Shown here one piece after another: positions 8,265 through 18,276 of a stretch of 39,270 nt of DNA. Under the pieces are notes generated by a model. That model did no database searches. It was not told the DNA's origin and saw only the letters and a program-made list of their open reading frames with translations. Numbering within the stretch: the first letter of the stretch is position 1; each line of letters starts with the position of its first letter. Made by a program: the position numbers and the translations under genes. Source of the DNA: a virus; IMG/VR virus record IMGVR_UViG_3300025652_000182, positions 1 through 39,270 of that record; one strand, written 5' to 3'.

Positions 8265-9002
8265 ATGGCAATAAGTATAGACACTATATACCAAAGAGTA
8301 TTAACTCTTACTAATAAAGAAAACAGGGGTTACATTACTCCTCAGGAGTTTAACTTATTAGCCAACCAGGCTCAGATGTCAATATTTGAGTCTTACTTTT
8401 ACACTAAGAACTTAAGAGACAAACAAGATCTAGGTAAAACTAATGAGGTTGACGAATCTGATATAGGGGAGCTATTAGATGCTAAGCTAGGTCCTTTTGA
8501 ATCTAATGAGTTTGTGGTTGGCGGGCATACTTTTCCATCTACAGTAGATGTTAACAATGTTGCACATGAAGTTTTTCAAACCGGATTAGTTTACCTCGGA
8601 GACGAAGTTTGCCAGAAGGTTAAACCAGCGGAAGCGCAAAGGTTTAAAGGTTCAATAAGACACATGGCGACAACTGCTAATCAAAGCCCTATATACACTA
8701 ATAATAGAGTAACTGGTAGAGATATATCAGTATACGCAGGAAGCACAACACCATCAAGTGCTCCAGTGACCGTGCAGTGCTTTCGAGTGCCTACGACTGT
8801 TAACTGGGCATACGTAGTGGTTAGTGACGTAGCCTTATATAACGCAAGCGTTTCAGTTGATTTTGAATTACACGTGTCAGAGGAAGACACTTTGACGAAT
8901 AAAATTTTAGAATTAAGTGGTGTAGTAATCAATAAACCGGGTCTAGCTCAAGTAGGATCTCAAAGAGACGCCGCGGAGTTAGCAACACAAAACATAAAGT
9001 AA
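8265..9002 (+). CDS. Putative head-tail connector/adaptor protein (first)
   Basis: A 245-residue soluble protein. The N-terminal about 55 residues are helical with 'IYQRVLTLTNKENRGYITPQ' leading into 'EFNLLANQAQMSIFESYFY'. I recognise this pattern from proteins upstream of the tail-hub gene in marine podoviruses and crAss-like phages, where such proteins sit in the connector ring region. The remainder is beta-rich ('NEFVVGGHTFPSTVDV', 'SAPVTVQCFRVPTTVNWAYV', 'SVSVDFELHVSEEDTL') and the C-terminus is helical. The gene abuts the next one (stop 9000-9002, ATG 9003), suggesting coupled translation and a shared assembly. The connector role is inferred from order: capsid, then two mid-size proteins, then the hub. 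It was not confirmed by a profile search. Confidence 0.55.
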   Translation: MAISIDTIYQRVLTLTNKENRGYITPQEFNLLANQAQMSIFESYFYTKNLRDKQDLGKTNEVDESDIGELLDAKLGPFESNEFVVGGHTFPSTVDVNNVAHEVFQTGLVYLGDEVCQKVKPAEAQRFKGSIRHMATTANQSPIYTNNRVTGRDISVYAGSTTPSSAPVTVQCFRVPTTVNWAYVVVSDVALYNASVSVDFELHVSEEDTLTNKILELSGVVINKPGLAQVGSQRDAAELATQNIK

Positions 9003-9941
9003 ATGGGAATATTAAGGCAAACCGCTTCGACTTACTATGATGCACTAACGTCTGGAGAGGCGTATGGTAGTTATAGATATATACCATTAAATGAAATCAT
9101 AGATTCCTTTGCCGCTACATATGTTGGTGAAGGTAAGCTGTGTGAAGGCGTTGTGCTTAACGATATAAACTTTCATGCTATTAGAGCATTACAGGAATTA
9201 AGCTACGACACTATAAGATCCACAAAAGATTGGGAAGTTGAAATACCATCTACACTTGTACTAGTGATGCCCTTGGATTACGTGAATTACGTAAAATTAG
9301 CGTGGAGTGATAGCAATGGCATAGAGAGAGTTTTGTATCCAACCAACAAAACGTCTAACGCTTTTAATGTAACTAACCATCAAATGACGTGGGGAGGATT
9401 TTACCCTATAAACGGTGATGACGTTTCCCGTGACGCACTTGATAGCGACGGTAACTACAACTCTGATACCTGGAAGAACTACAGCGCTCAATCTGTGAGT
9501 GATATTGGTTCTGTAGACGCGGATAATATAGATGACGAATATGGTAGCCTAGTTGGTGGTAGGTATGGTATAGACCCCCAACACGCTCAAGCAAACGGCA
9601 CTTTCTTTATAGATGAAGATCTTGGTAAGTTTCACTTCAGTTCCAATGTGAGTGGAAAAACTCTTGTGCTAAGGTATATTAGCGATGGAGTCTCTTCAAC
9701 AAGTAGCGGTGGTATTGATCTTACTAACAGTCTAGTTCCGAAACTGGCAGAAGAAGCTATATATAAACATATATTATATGGAGTGCTACTAGCTAGAAAA
9801 GATACAAACCAAGGTCTGTTAGGTCAACTTAAAAAAGAAAGAGCAGCAGAAACTAGAAAAGCTAAATTAAGGTTGTCTAACATAAAGTTAGAAGAATTGA
9901 CACAAGTTCTTAGAGGAAATTCTAAGATAATAAAACACTAA
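9003..9941 (+). CDS. Putative head-tail connector/tail-tube-like ring protein (second)
   Basis: A 312-residue protein translated directly after the previous stop with no spacer. The N-terminal half has 'RYIPLNEIIDSFAATYVGEG', a helix 'NFHAIRALQELSYDTIR', and a core with 'VLVMPLDYVNYVKLAWSDSN', similar to ring/adaptor proteins before the tail hub in uncultured marine podoviruses. Residues 140-200 are Asp/Gly/Ser-rich and loop-like. The C-terminal 70 residues are helical and basic ('AIYKHILYGVLLARKD', 'LKKERAAETRKAKLRLSN'). It ends three bases before the 2632-residue hub protein, so the three genes probably form one assembly. It is analogous in place to T7 gp11 or P22 gp4/gp10 partners; that analogy rests on position, not sequence. 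Confidence 0.6.
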   Translation: MGILRQTASTYYDALTSGEAYGSYRYIPLNEIIDSFAATYVGEGKLCEGVVLNDINFHAIRALQELSYDTIRSTKDWEVEIPSTLVLVMPLDYVNYVKLAWSDSNGIERVLYPTNKTSNAFNVTNHQMTWGGFYPINGDDVSRDALDSDGNYNSDTWKNYSAQSVSDIGSVDADNIDDEYGSLVGGRYGIDPQHAQANGTFFIDEDLGKFHFSSNVSGKTLVLRYISDGVSSTSSGGIDLTNSLVPKLAEEAIYKHILYGVLLARKDTNQGLLGQLKKERAAETRKAKLRLSNIKLEELTQVLRGNSKIIKH

Positions 9942-9944
9942 AGC

Positions 9945-12900
9945 ATGGCGGAGTTAAGACGCGTTTTTTCTGGAGCCAAAATGAATAAGGACCTAGACGA
10001 AAGACTAGTTCCTACTGGCCAGTATAGAGACGCTTTAAATATTGAGGTAGCCACGTCTGAAAGTGGCGAGGTTGGTACCGCGCAAAATATTCTCGGTAAC
10101 ACCAAGCACAACACAATGGTTGCTAGTGCCGGCGTGTATGACGTACAGGTTAAGTCTACTTGCGTTGGGTCCATAGCTGCTCAAGATAAAGACAAAGTGT
10201 ACTACCTTGTTTCAAGCGGAGATCAATATGATTCCGATTCATACGTAGACACACGTAAGGACTATATTATGGAGTACGATACCGTGTTGGAAAAACACAA
10301 GTACGTATTCGTGGATATACACAGTGTTAAAGCTGTAGCTAATGATAACGTAAACTTTTCTACTTCCGTAGAGATAACTTTAGGTTCCGGTGACACTAGT
10401 AATAAAACTGGTATAAGGACCGGTATGTTGCTAACTGGAACGTTCACAAATACTTCCGGTGGAACTATTACCGCGCCGTCTGGACAAGCGGTACTCAATA
10501 ACACCACGTATCAAATTCAGGAAACTGATAACGTAAGGGTAATCGCTCAAAGTTATCCAGGTAATATGAGAACATACACGCTAAGCAAGGCTATTGCTTT
10601 AGCAGACGGGGAGACTATGTACTTTACGGCACCTCGTGTGTTAAACTTTTCTAAAAACACTATTATAACTGGTATCAATATATTAGATGATTTTTTATAT
10701 TGGACAGACAACGTTAACGAACCTAAAAAAATAAATATACCTAGATCTATAGCTGGAACTGGTGGTTTAGTAGATTTAGTTAATGGTGATGAAAGTAGCA
10801 CTTTTGAAGGTGACACGCCTTATTTCCACACTAGACTGGTTAAAGACAAGGATGCTTACACGCCACAATCTCAGAGGTATGAAACAGCTTACAATTCAGC
10901 CGGAACTTTAGCCCCTATATACATTAACGAGAGTAACATAACCGTTATAAAAAAAGCTCCAACTCAACCTTTGGAGCTAGAAATGTTCAGAAGTTCTGCT
11001 AGTAGGGTCAACTCTCTTACAGATGTAGAAAACTCAACATACGGTATACAGACAGGCCAGTCTTACGTTACAGCAGATGGAACGTTAATAGAGCCAGGAG
11101 AATCTATATCAGTTTCATTTGACTTTGAGGTAGATTTTAGAGTAGGTGACATACTGCTTTTTTCACAACAAACCGCTGTGTATGACCCAGAAAACTCTGA
11201 AGAAGACCATATTAGAGCTGAGGTTATTACTTCAAGTGTAACTAATCCTAATAATTTATTTCTTAGCGGGTTTGAAATCCGTATACTATCTATACAGCCT
11301 AGCGCAAGCGGGTTATCGAACTGGTATGTCAGGCGTGAATTGTCTGACCCATTATTTTCGTTTAAGTTTCCAAGATTTTCGTATAGATACAAATATCAAG
11401 ACGGTGAGTATTCTAGTTTTGCGCCTTGGTCAGAAGTAGCTTTTTTAACAGATGCTTACGAATACAAACCTAAGAAAGGTCATAATCTCGGTATGATCAA
11501 TCAACTTAGAGGGTTAAAATTAAAAGGCTATCACCACAGAGGTTATCAATACAACAACTACGATGCCAATATTATGCCACAAGATGTGGTAGAAATCGAT
11601 CTTCTATATAAAGATACATCGAGCCCAACTGTTTACACCGTTAAAACAATCAACAAGGAAGATGGAACTCCTGTTTGGCCTGACTACAGCGGCCCAGGAC
11701 AAGGTGTAACAGCAGTAGAGAGAGGTGAATTTGAGATAACTACAGACATGATACACGCTGTAGTTGCGTCAAATCAACTTATTAGACCTTGGGACAATGT
11801 TCCTAGAAAAGCCCTTGCTCAAGAAATTACTTCTAACAGACTAGTATATGGTAACTATTTACAAAACTATACTGTAGTAAAAGATCCTATACTAAATATA
11901 GGTGTTGATACTGAGAAAATTACTGACGTTGGTGAGGGTTACGCTAAGCCATCCGTTAAAAGCATGAGGAAGTATCAAGTGGGGGTTGTGTTTAGCGACG
12001 AGCACGGAAGAGAAACACCTGTTATAACTTCTAAGTCATCTAACGTTACGCTACCTAAATCAGCCTCTTCAACACGAAATAGATTATCTTGCTCTTTATC
12101 TTCAAATAGCAGTATACCGTCTTGGGCTAAGTACTTATCTTATTATGTAAAAGAATCAACAACTGAGTATTATTCTATGGCAATGGATAGGTGGTACTTA
12201 GCGTCAGATGGTAATATATGGATTTCTTTTCCATCAGCAGATAGAAATAAGGTTGCTGAAGAAGATTATTTAATTTTAAAGAAAGCTCATGGATCTAGTA
12301 ATCCAGTTCATGAAAAGCAGAGATATAAAATTTTAGCTATAAGTAACGAAGCTCCAGACTTTATTAAAACTCAAAAAGAAAGCTTAGGATATTTATTAAA
12401 CTCATCGCAAGATTCTATAGGTAACAACGTAGAAGGATACCCTATAGAAGACACTAATTTCATTGATATAAACGCTGCTATATTCAACAACATATTTGGT
12501 TCAGAGTTACTGGTAAACACTCCTGATAATATGAGTATTATCATAACTGGTCAAGGCCAGCAAGTTGAATACGACGTTAGTACTATATCTCTCATGGATG
12601 GAAAGTATAGGATTAAGTTAAAGAGCAAGTTTGGAGCTGAGATAAACTTTGCTACAACTAACGGGTTATATTCTGGAAGAATCAGTGACTTAGCTATTGA
12701 GTTGTTCTCCAACGAGGTTACCAATAAGCCTGAGTTCGATGGAAGATTCTTTGTAAAGATGTTCAAAGATGATGCTTTAAGCAAGCATATAGTGTCCGCA
12801 GATGATATAGACTCAATTATTACTAATTCTAGTGGTGTTAGATATATAGGTAACAATGGTTACGACAATGCTGGGTTAGGTCAAACCATACCGTCCAACG

Positions 12901-15900
12901 CAACGTATAGAGATAATGAGGACAGTATTTACACAAGTAGTGGACTGCAGCTTTCAAGACATCCAACTGAATATCTGTTTCACACGCACACAGTGGAAGA
13001 AAACGTCTACGGACAAGGTCAACCTATAAGATTCTGGGGAGGTGGTAGTACAGCCGGTGATACCACTACTAACGCTTTAGGGTTAAAGACACAGTACATA
13101 AACAACAACCCTGTTCACGCTATAAACAAGGATATTAATGGAGCAGAGGAGTTTTGGGATGGCGTACATGGTGATCATGATTTTTTTATTGATGCTTGCA
13201 CTGCTTTCTCTCTAACAGGCGGTAGATATGGTGTTTCCTCTGAAGAATATGACACTCCGGGTCACTGGATTCAAGGTAATACGTTTCCATTGACTGACAG
13301 AAATATAGGCGCTATAGATGTAGATATTAATGATCCAGCGGATGAATTTCCAAGTTCTTTCAACCAAGGTAAAGGCCATCCTAGTAGAGGTATATGGGGT
13401 CCTAACAACACCTACATGGATATCTCTTTTTCTGGTATGTCAGGAGGTATAACAGAATCAGGTGATTGGGATGATCAAAACGTTCCTCTTAGGTTACAAG
13501 ATGTTCCTAGCAGCAATGTGAATCAATCTAACGCTAATGAATTTATCAGTAGATTAACAACATCTGGAACTACATTTAGGTTTAGAAATGATCCTGACGA
13601 AGTGGTGTACACAGTGCAGCAAACAAGTCACAATCCAGCTCCGTATACAGATCAAGGGGGAAATGCTAGCACAGCTACTCACAGGCCAAGTACTACTAAA
13701 AGTACTGGAGACTGGGGTATAAGAAACTACCTTTCAAGTGGTAATAGTGACGGAAGTAAAAAGAAACACCAACATATAGAGCAAAACTTAAGGCAGAGAT
13801 GGACTATAGTTGTTAGCCCTGGTATAGGTAGTGGCCCTAGTGGTTATAACCCTATAAGAGGCACAAAAAGCCCTCAATGGGGCGGGCCTGCTTATGGAGA
13901 TGACAACTACAGAAGAGCTTTACACCACGATTACACAAATAAAGATGTCATAGACATAATAGCACCAAATATCAATGATGTAGGTCAAGGTTCTTTTACT
14001 GAGAATCCCGCGGTTTGGGAGACTGAGCCTAAAGAAAGCGTAGACTTAGATATATACTATCAAGCTAGTGGACTAATACCTGTTAAGCTTAACTCGTCTA
14101 CAAATGAAGAATATATACCTATTGGCTCTACGTTTGAACTACAATCAACTACCACTTCCGCAACAACTACGCATACTATAACAAGTGTTAGTGATCAAAC
14201 AGTTACCTTTAGCCCAGCGTCAAGTGCCTTAGTGACTCAAGTTACTGATGGAGAATCTGTGGTGTTTGCAAAAAGAAACAACTACTCTTTCACTGCTGTT
14301 GCCAACGGAGCAATGTCAGCAGGTGACTCAACAATGGTTTTACACGGCGGTGCAAGTACTGTTAATGACTCTTACAAGTTGTTCTCTCAAACTCAGTATT
14401 TAGACTGGAGTAATTGCTGGAGTTTTGGAAACGGTGTGGAATCTGATAGAGTTAGAGACGATTTTAACGGCACTCAGATGGACAACGGGGTTAAAGCGTC
14501 AAGTGTTTTAGCTGAACAAGTGCGAGAAGAAAGAAGAAAGCACGGTTTAATATGGTCTGGTATATACAACTCAGCGTCTGGTATTAACGAAACAAACCAA
14601 TTTATAGCTGGAGAGAAGATAACAAAAGATCTAAATCCTATATACGGCAGCATACAAGCGCTACTGAATAGAGACACTAGGCTCATTATGTTCTGTGAAG
14701 ACAAGGTGCTTAGAGCAGTTACAAACAAAGACGCTTTATACAATGCTGATGGTAATCCGCAGCTAGTAGCGAGCAACACGGTTATAGGAGACGTAACACC
14801 TTATCAAGGCAACTACGGTGTATCAACTCACCCTGAATCTATAGCTGTTACACCAAGTAATGTATTTTTCTCAGATTCATCACAAGGGCAAGTGCTTAGA
14901 TTAACAACAGAAGGTATTGTATCAATATCTCAATTAGGTATGAAAGATTACTTTGCTGATCTATCTAAGTCTTATATATGGAGATCTCTAGGCACGTATG
15001 ATCAAAATAAAAAAGAGTATAATTTAACTGTTTCTAAAAAGTACGGCCCTCAGTTAACACCGCATAGCCAAGAAACTGTTTCTTATAGCGAGATAGCTAA
15101 TGGTTGGTCTAGCTTTAAGTCGTTTTTTCCTGAAAACGGGTTGTCTATTAACAATAACTATTACACGTTTGATGGTGGGCAGCTGTGGAAACATCATGAT
15201 AATTTAACTAGAAATAACTTCTATGGCGTTCAGTACGCTTCTGATATAACAGTTTTATTTAATGATAAACCCGAGTCTGTAAAGAGTTTTACTACTATAA
15301 ATTACGAAGGGTCAGCAGCTAAAGTGACAGCTTTTGAATTAGAAGCGGTTCAGTTTTTCAATAACGACATAACTAGCGGTAATGGTCTTGCTGGCTCTAC
15401 AAACGTTGGTGACGGAGAATACTTTAACTTAGACGACGTAGCTGGTTGGTACACGGATAACATACGTACTAATATTCAATCATGCGAAAGTATTGAGTTT
15501 AAGGAAAAAGAAAACAAGTACTTTGGTAAAATAATTGGTACAACAACTGGCGTGGATAGTGGAAACCCAAACTTAGCTGGTCAACCAAGTGTCACTGAGG
15601 TTTCAGTAGCTAAAAACGCCGCGGACTCGTCAGTACAAGGTTTAGGTATAGCAAGTATAAGTCACAGTGATTCAGACCAGGGCAACAACATATCTATAAT
15701 AGTATTAAACAACACATCAACTACCTATAAAAAAGACGGTGGTAGTAGTGGAGATGCTTACGATGCTACAAGCGACTCTAGCAACTGGAGAGTAACTTAC
15801 ACAACAACTCAAACACCTTACTGGTTTGGAGAAGCGGCAAAGGCAATTCCAGCCGCTCAAAACGTTGTTTTTTCTTTATCACCTATACTAGCTAATGGTT

Positions 15901-17843
15901 CATATAGCGGTTTCCCACTGTCGGCTGAAAAGTTTATCATTGGAGGCTCTCCAAGTGGTAGTCATGGAGCAGGTTGGACAGGCGGAAATATGGACACTCC
16001 AATAAGTAAAGTTACGTTTACGGATACTGGTATCGCGGGGCAACCTAACAACACTGTTACGGTAACGGTTTTACTTAACACTGGTTATACACCTAGTGCA
16101 AACATTATTGCTTATATAGATATAGATTTAGTAAGTGAAAAGGTTATGCCTAGAAACAATTGTCTAGATGTTGCTTATGATTTTCATGCTTCAAGTATTC
16201 AAGCTCACCCGATAGTTGGTAGCGGAGTCACGGATGTGGCTGATGTAACTGAAACAGCTTTAATAGTTGGTACCTCTTCTTTACAGACTTTAAATAGACA
16301 CAAGACAGTTTTAGCTGAAACAGGTGTACCTATGAAGATAGCTAAGTACACATTTACAAGAGCTGGTGCATATTATTACGCAGGACAAAGTGATTTTCCT
16401 TCGGTTAAGTTTGAACAACTAGGTGTGTATGAGCCTTATTATAGCTATTATATACATCCAACTTACACGAGTGGCCTGTTAACAAGCTTTGATGTTAACA
16501 TATACTACACGCCACCGTCTGACCCTAGCCTACTGCAAGACCCTGAAGATTTTTGTTCATTAGGTCATAAGGCGTATATATCATATACACCTTTAGTGGC
16601 TGATATAGAAGGGTTTGGTATCACTGGGGTTGATTATAATAAGTCTGTTGCGATATTATCAGGAGAACAAGCTATAACAGTGCTAGGTTTAGCTAACAAA
16701 AAGTACACTTTATCTGTGCAAAAGAAAACAAGCACAACAAGTTCAATTACAACCGAAACTCTTGGGCACTATAACTTTACCACTAATGAGTTTCAAACAG
16801 CCATCACTACAGATCCTGGTACTATAGGAGCTAACGGTAGGAATACACACCATGTAATACTACCTGAATTAAGTGCTACAACTAGGTATGACATTACTAT
16901 AAACAACATTGTTGATGGTGTCATTGCTACAGTGGCGGATTCAGTTCCAACTTTTCCTGGAGAAGCATCTATAATCGCGTATGGCACTGAGACTTTAACG
17001 GTAACACCTTCTAGTACTTCTTCTACTAACTTTGGAACAATTCCAACGTTAGATATTATTCGTCCAATTGTGCCACCTGGTAAAAAACCTTTATACAAGC
17101 AACCTAAATTTGTGAAAATATATGTTAATGGGAACACCGGGTCTGCGGAAGATATAAATAAGGGTTTATCTACAAGATTAGTTTTAGACAAAGCCGATAG
17201 CAGGATAAAACCAGGTATGTTTGTTACTATGAACTTTAAAGGCAATCGTATACCAGATAAAACCAAGGTAGTATCGGTTAAACGAAACATCATAACGCTT
17301 AGTACCGCTTGCTCTATACTTTCAAGCGATTCTTTAGTAATATTCAAGTCTGACTCCTCAATAGTACCGTTTTCGTTGTCTATACCTGCAGGTTCTGGTA
17401 AAACTATTTACTTGAAAGATCCTACCACTGTAGACTTTACTTCCGTTGTAACAGGGTTAACAAGTGTTAGCACACAAGTTTCACCAGATTCCGCTGGTAC
17501 AACTATGAAAATTGAAAGTAGCAGGGGTATAGTACCGGGTATGTTAATAACAGGGTCAGGTGTTACGGCTGACGCGCGAGTGGTCAGCGTGTTTGCCGGT
17601 GGAACCGCTATACAAGTAAACGTAGCTCAACCTAACATTTTATCCGGGTCAACGTTAACTTTTACACATCCTAGAGCAGCAAGTGGCGATGACGGCGACA
17701 ACTCTGATGGTGTTAAAGTAGAGCATTTGCAAGCTTCTATGGATGATGGTAAACTAAAGGTTGAGGGATATCTTAAAGTTAACAGTATAAGCACTACCGC
17801 TCAACTTACTATCAATATAGACGATCTAGTAACAGTAAATTAA
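9945..17843 (+). CDS. Giant tail stabilisation ('muzzle'-type) protein
   Basis: At 2632 residues this is far longer than the P22 gp10 stabilisation protein (about 470). The first 50 residues carry a signature I associate with crAss-like and marine podovirus stabilisation proteins: 'FSGAKMNKDLDERLVPTGQY' followed by 'RDALNIEVATSE' and 'VGTAQNILGN'. Residues about 230-900 and 1540-1700 are beta-rich, with propeller-like blocks such as 'YLSYYVKES..YYSMAMDRWY' and 'LIMFCEDKVLRAVTNKDALY'. The middle (about 1000-1450) is low-complexity Gly/Ser/Asn/Asp-rich and looks like inserted surface domains. The C-terminus (2420-2600) has two related units, each with 'PGM(F/L)(V/I)T' (residues 2423 and 2531) then a 'VVSV' strand; a third, weaker copy starts at G160. 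It probably forms the short-tail nozzle and host-facing extensions. There is no signal peptide. The fold is inferred. Confidence 0.78.
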   Translation: MAELRRVFSGAKMNKDLDERLVPTGQYRDALNIEVATSESGEVGTAQNILGNTKHNTMVASAGVYDVQVKSTCVGSIAAQDKDKVYYLVSSGDQYDSDSYVDTRKDYIMEYDTVLEKHKYVFVDIHSVKAVANDNVNFSTSVEITLGSGDTSNKTGIRTGMLLTGTFTNTSGGTITAPSGQAVLNNTTYQIQETDNVRVIAQSYPGNMRTYTLSKAIALADGETMYFTAPRVLNFSKNTIITGINILDDFLYWTDNVNEPKKINIPRSIAGTGGLVDLVNGDESSTFEGDTPYFHTRLVKDKDAYTPQSQRYETAYNSAGTLAPIYINESNITVIKKAPTQPLELEMFRSSASRVNSLTDVENSTYGIQTGQSYVTADGTLIEPGESISVSFDFEVDFRVGDILLFSQQTAVYDPENSEEDHIRAEVITSSVTNPNNLFLSGFEIRILSIQPSASGLSNWYVRRELSDPLFSFKFPRFSYRYKYQDGEYSSFAPWSEVAFLTDAYEYKPKKGHNLGMINQLRGLKLKGYHHRGYQYNNYDANIMPQDVVEIDLLYKDTSSPTVYTVKTINKEDGTPVWPDYSGPGQGVTAVERGEFEITTDMIHAVVASNQLIRPWDNVPRKALAQEITSNRLVYGNYLQNYTVVKDPILNIGVDTEKITDVGEGYAKPSVKSMRKYQVGVVFSDEHGRETPVITSKSSNVTLPKSASSTRNRLSCSLSSNSSIPSWAKYLSYYVKESTTEYYSMAMDRWYLASDGNIWISFPSADRNKVAEEDYLILKKAHGSSNPVHEKQRYKILAISNEAPDFIKTQKESLGYLLNSSQDSIGNNVEGYPIEDTNFIDINAAIFNNIFGSELLVNTPDNMSIIITGQGQQVEYDVSTISLMDGKYRIKLKSKFGAEINFATTNGLYSGRISDLAIELFSNEVTNKPEFDGRFFVKMFKDDALSKHIVSADDIDSIITNSSGVRYIGNNGYDNAGLGQTIPSNATYRDNEDSIYTSSGLQLSRHPTEYLFHTHTVEENVYGQGQPIRFWGGGSTAGDTTTNALGLKTQYINNNPVHAINKDINGAEEFWDGVHGDHDFFIDACTAFSLTGGRYGVSSEEYDTPGHWIQGNTFPLTDRNIGAIDVDINDPADEFPSSFNQGKGHPSRGIWGPNNTYMDISFSGMSGGITESGDWDDQNVPLRLQDVPSSNVNQSNANEFISRLTTSGTTFRFRNDPDEVVYTVQQTSHNPAPYTDQGGNASTATHRPSTTKSTGDWGIRNYLSSGNSDGSKKKHQHIEQNLRQRWTIVVSPGIGSGPSGYNPIRGTKSPQWGGPAYGDDNYRRALHHDYTNKDVIDIIAPNINDVGQGSFTENPAVWETEPKESVDLDIYYQASGLIPVKLNSSTNEEYIPIGSTFELQSTTTSATTTHTITSVSDQTVTFSPASSALVTQVTDGESVVFAKRNNYSFTAVANGAMSAGDSTMVLHGGASTVNDSYKLFSQTQYLDWSNCWSFGNGVESDRVRDDFNGTQMDNGVKASSVLAEQVREERRKHGLIWSGIYNSASGINETNQFIAGEKITKDLNPIYGSIQALLNRDTRLIMFCEDKVLRAVTNKDALYNADGNPQLVASNTVIGDVTPYQGNYGVSTHPESIAVTPSNVFFSDSSQGQVLRLTTEGIVSISQLGMKDYFADLSKSYIWRSLGTYDQNKKEYNLTVSKKYGPQLTPHSQETVSYSEIANGWSSFKSFFPENGLSINNNYYTFDGGQLWKHHDNLTRNNFYGVQYASDITVLFNDKPESVKSFTTINYEGSAAKVTAFELEAVQFFNNDITSGNGLAGSTNVGDGEYFNLDDVAGWYTDNIRTNIQSCESIEFKEKENKYFGKIIGTTTGVDSGNPNLAGQPSVTEVSVAKNAADSSVQGLGIASISHSDSDQGNNISIIVLNNTSTTYKKDGGSSGDAYDATSDSSNWRVTYTTTQTPYWFGEAAKAIPAAQNVVFSLSPILANGSYSGFPLSAEKFIIGGSPSGSHGAGWTGGNMDTPISKVTFTDTGIAGQPNNTVTVTVLLNTGYTPSANIIAYIDIDLVSEKVMPRNNCLDVAYDFHASSIQAHPIVGSGVTDVADVTETALIVGTSSLQTLNRHKTVLAETGVPMKIAKYTFTRAGAYYYAGQSDFPSVKFEQLGVYEPYYSYYIHPTYTSGLLTSFDVNIYYTPPSDPSLLQDPEDFCSLGHKAYISYTPLVADIEGFGITGVDYNKSVAILSGEQAITVLGLANKKYTLSVQKKTSTTSSITTETLGHYNFTTNEFQTAITTDPGTIGANGRNTHHVILPELSATTRYDITINNIVDGVIATVADSVPTFPGEASIIAYGTETLTVTPSSTSSTNFGTIPTLDIIRPIVPPGKKPLYKQPKFVKIYVNGNTGSAEDINKGLSTRLVLDKADSRIKPGMFVTMNFKGNRIPDKTKVVSVKRNIITLSTACSILSSDSLVIFKSDSSIVPFSLSIPAGSGKTIYLKDPTTVDFTSVVTGLTSVSTQVSPDSAGTTMKIESSRGIVPGMLITGSGVTADARVVSVFAGGTAIQVNVAQPNILSGSTLTFTHPRAASGDDGDNSDGVKVEHLQASMDDGKLKVEGYLKVNSISTTAQLTINIDDLVTVN

Positions 17844-17849
17844 TATATT

Positions 17850-18230
17850 ATGCCATACGCAACATTAACATTTGAAGCTCCGTTAAACGTATCTTGTCAA
17901 GTAGGAGACACCGCTTATTACGTATCTACTAGTAGCGGAACAGTTGCTGACGGAGGTTTTACAAATCAAAGCGGTAATATAATAGAGATTGGATCTATAA
18001 GACAGATAAACAACGCGTCTTCATCAACGCCAACCATATTGGTAGATACAATACTAGGTTACGCTGAGCTCAACGGCCAGAATGATAAGTTTATATTATT
18101 TAACAAAAATAACAAGGCTAACATGAGTTCTCCTGTAGGATATTTTGCGTCTGTAAAAATGGCTAACAACTCTACTGGAGCTGCGGAACTGTTTAGCGTA
18201 AGCATGGATTCGTTTGAAAGCAGTAAATAA
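17850..18230 (+). CDS. Small beta-rich virion-associated protein, function unknown
   Basis: A 126-residue protein of unknown family that starts seven bases after the hub stop behind an A/T leader ('aaattaatatattATGCC'). It is beta-rich throughout: 'YATLTFEAPLNVSCQVGDTA', 'YYVSTSSGTVADGG', 'GNIIEIGSIRQINN', 'STPTILVDTILGYAEL'. It ends with 'FILFNKNNKANMSSPVGYFA' and an exposed-looking tail. One Cys lies near residue 16. The first half resembles short phage proteins that carry an SH3-like or carbohydrate-binding-like beta barrel next to tail genes. A tail accessory role is inferred from the neighbouring hub gene only. The 46 bases after it (18231-18276) hold no hairpin or clear promoter that I can see. 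Confidence 0.55.
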   Translation: MPYATLTFEAPLNVSCQVGDTAYYVSTSSGTVADGGFTNQSGNIIEIGSIRQINNASSSTPTILVDTILGYAELNGQNDKFILFNKNNKANMSSPVGYFASVKMANNSTGAAELFSVSMDSFESSK

Positions 18231-18276
18231 ACGCCATAAAGTGTAACTATATATCAGTACAATACAATTAAATTTA

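Noticed and set aside
16793-17347. Reverse-strand open frame (184 codons)
   Set aside because: Opposite the well-supported hub protein C-terminus; no domain or leader, and hydrophobic composition typical of antisense translation.
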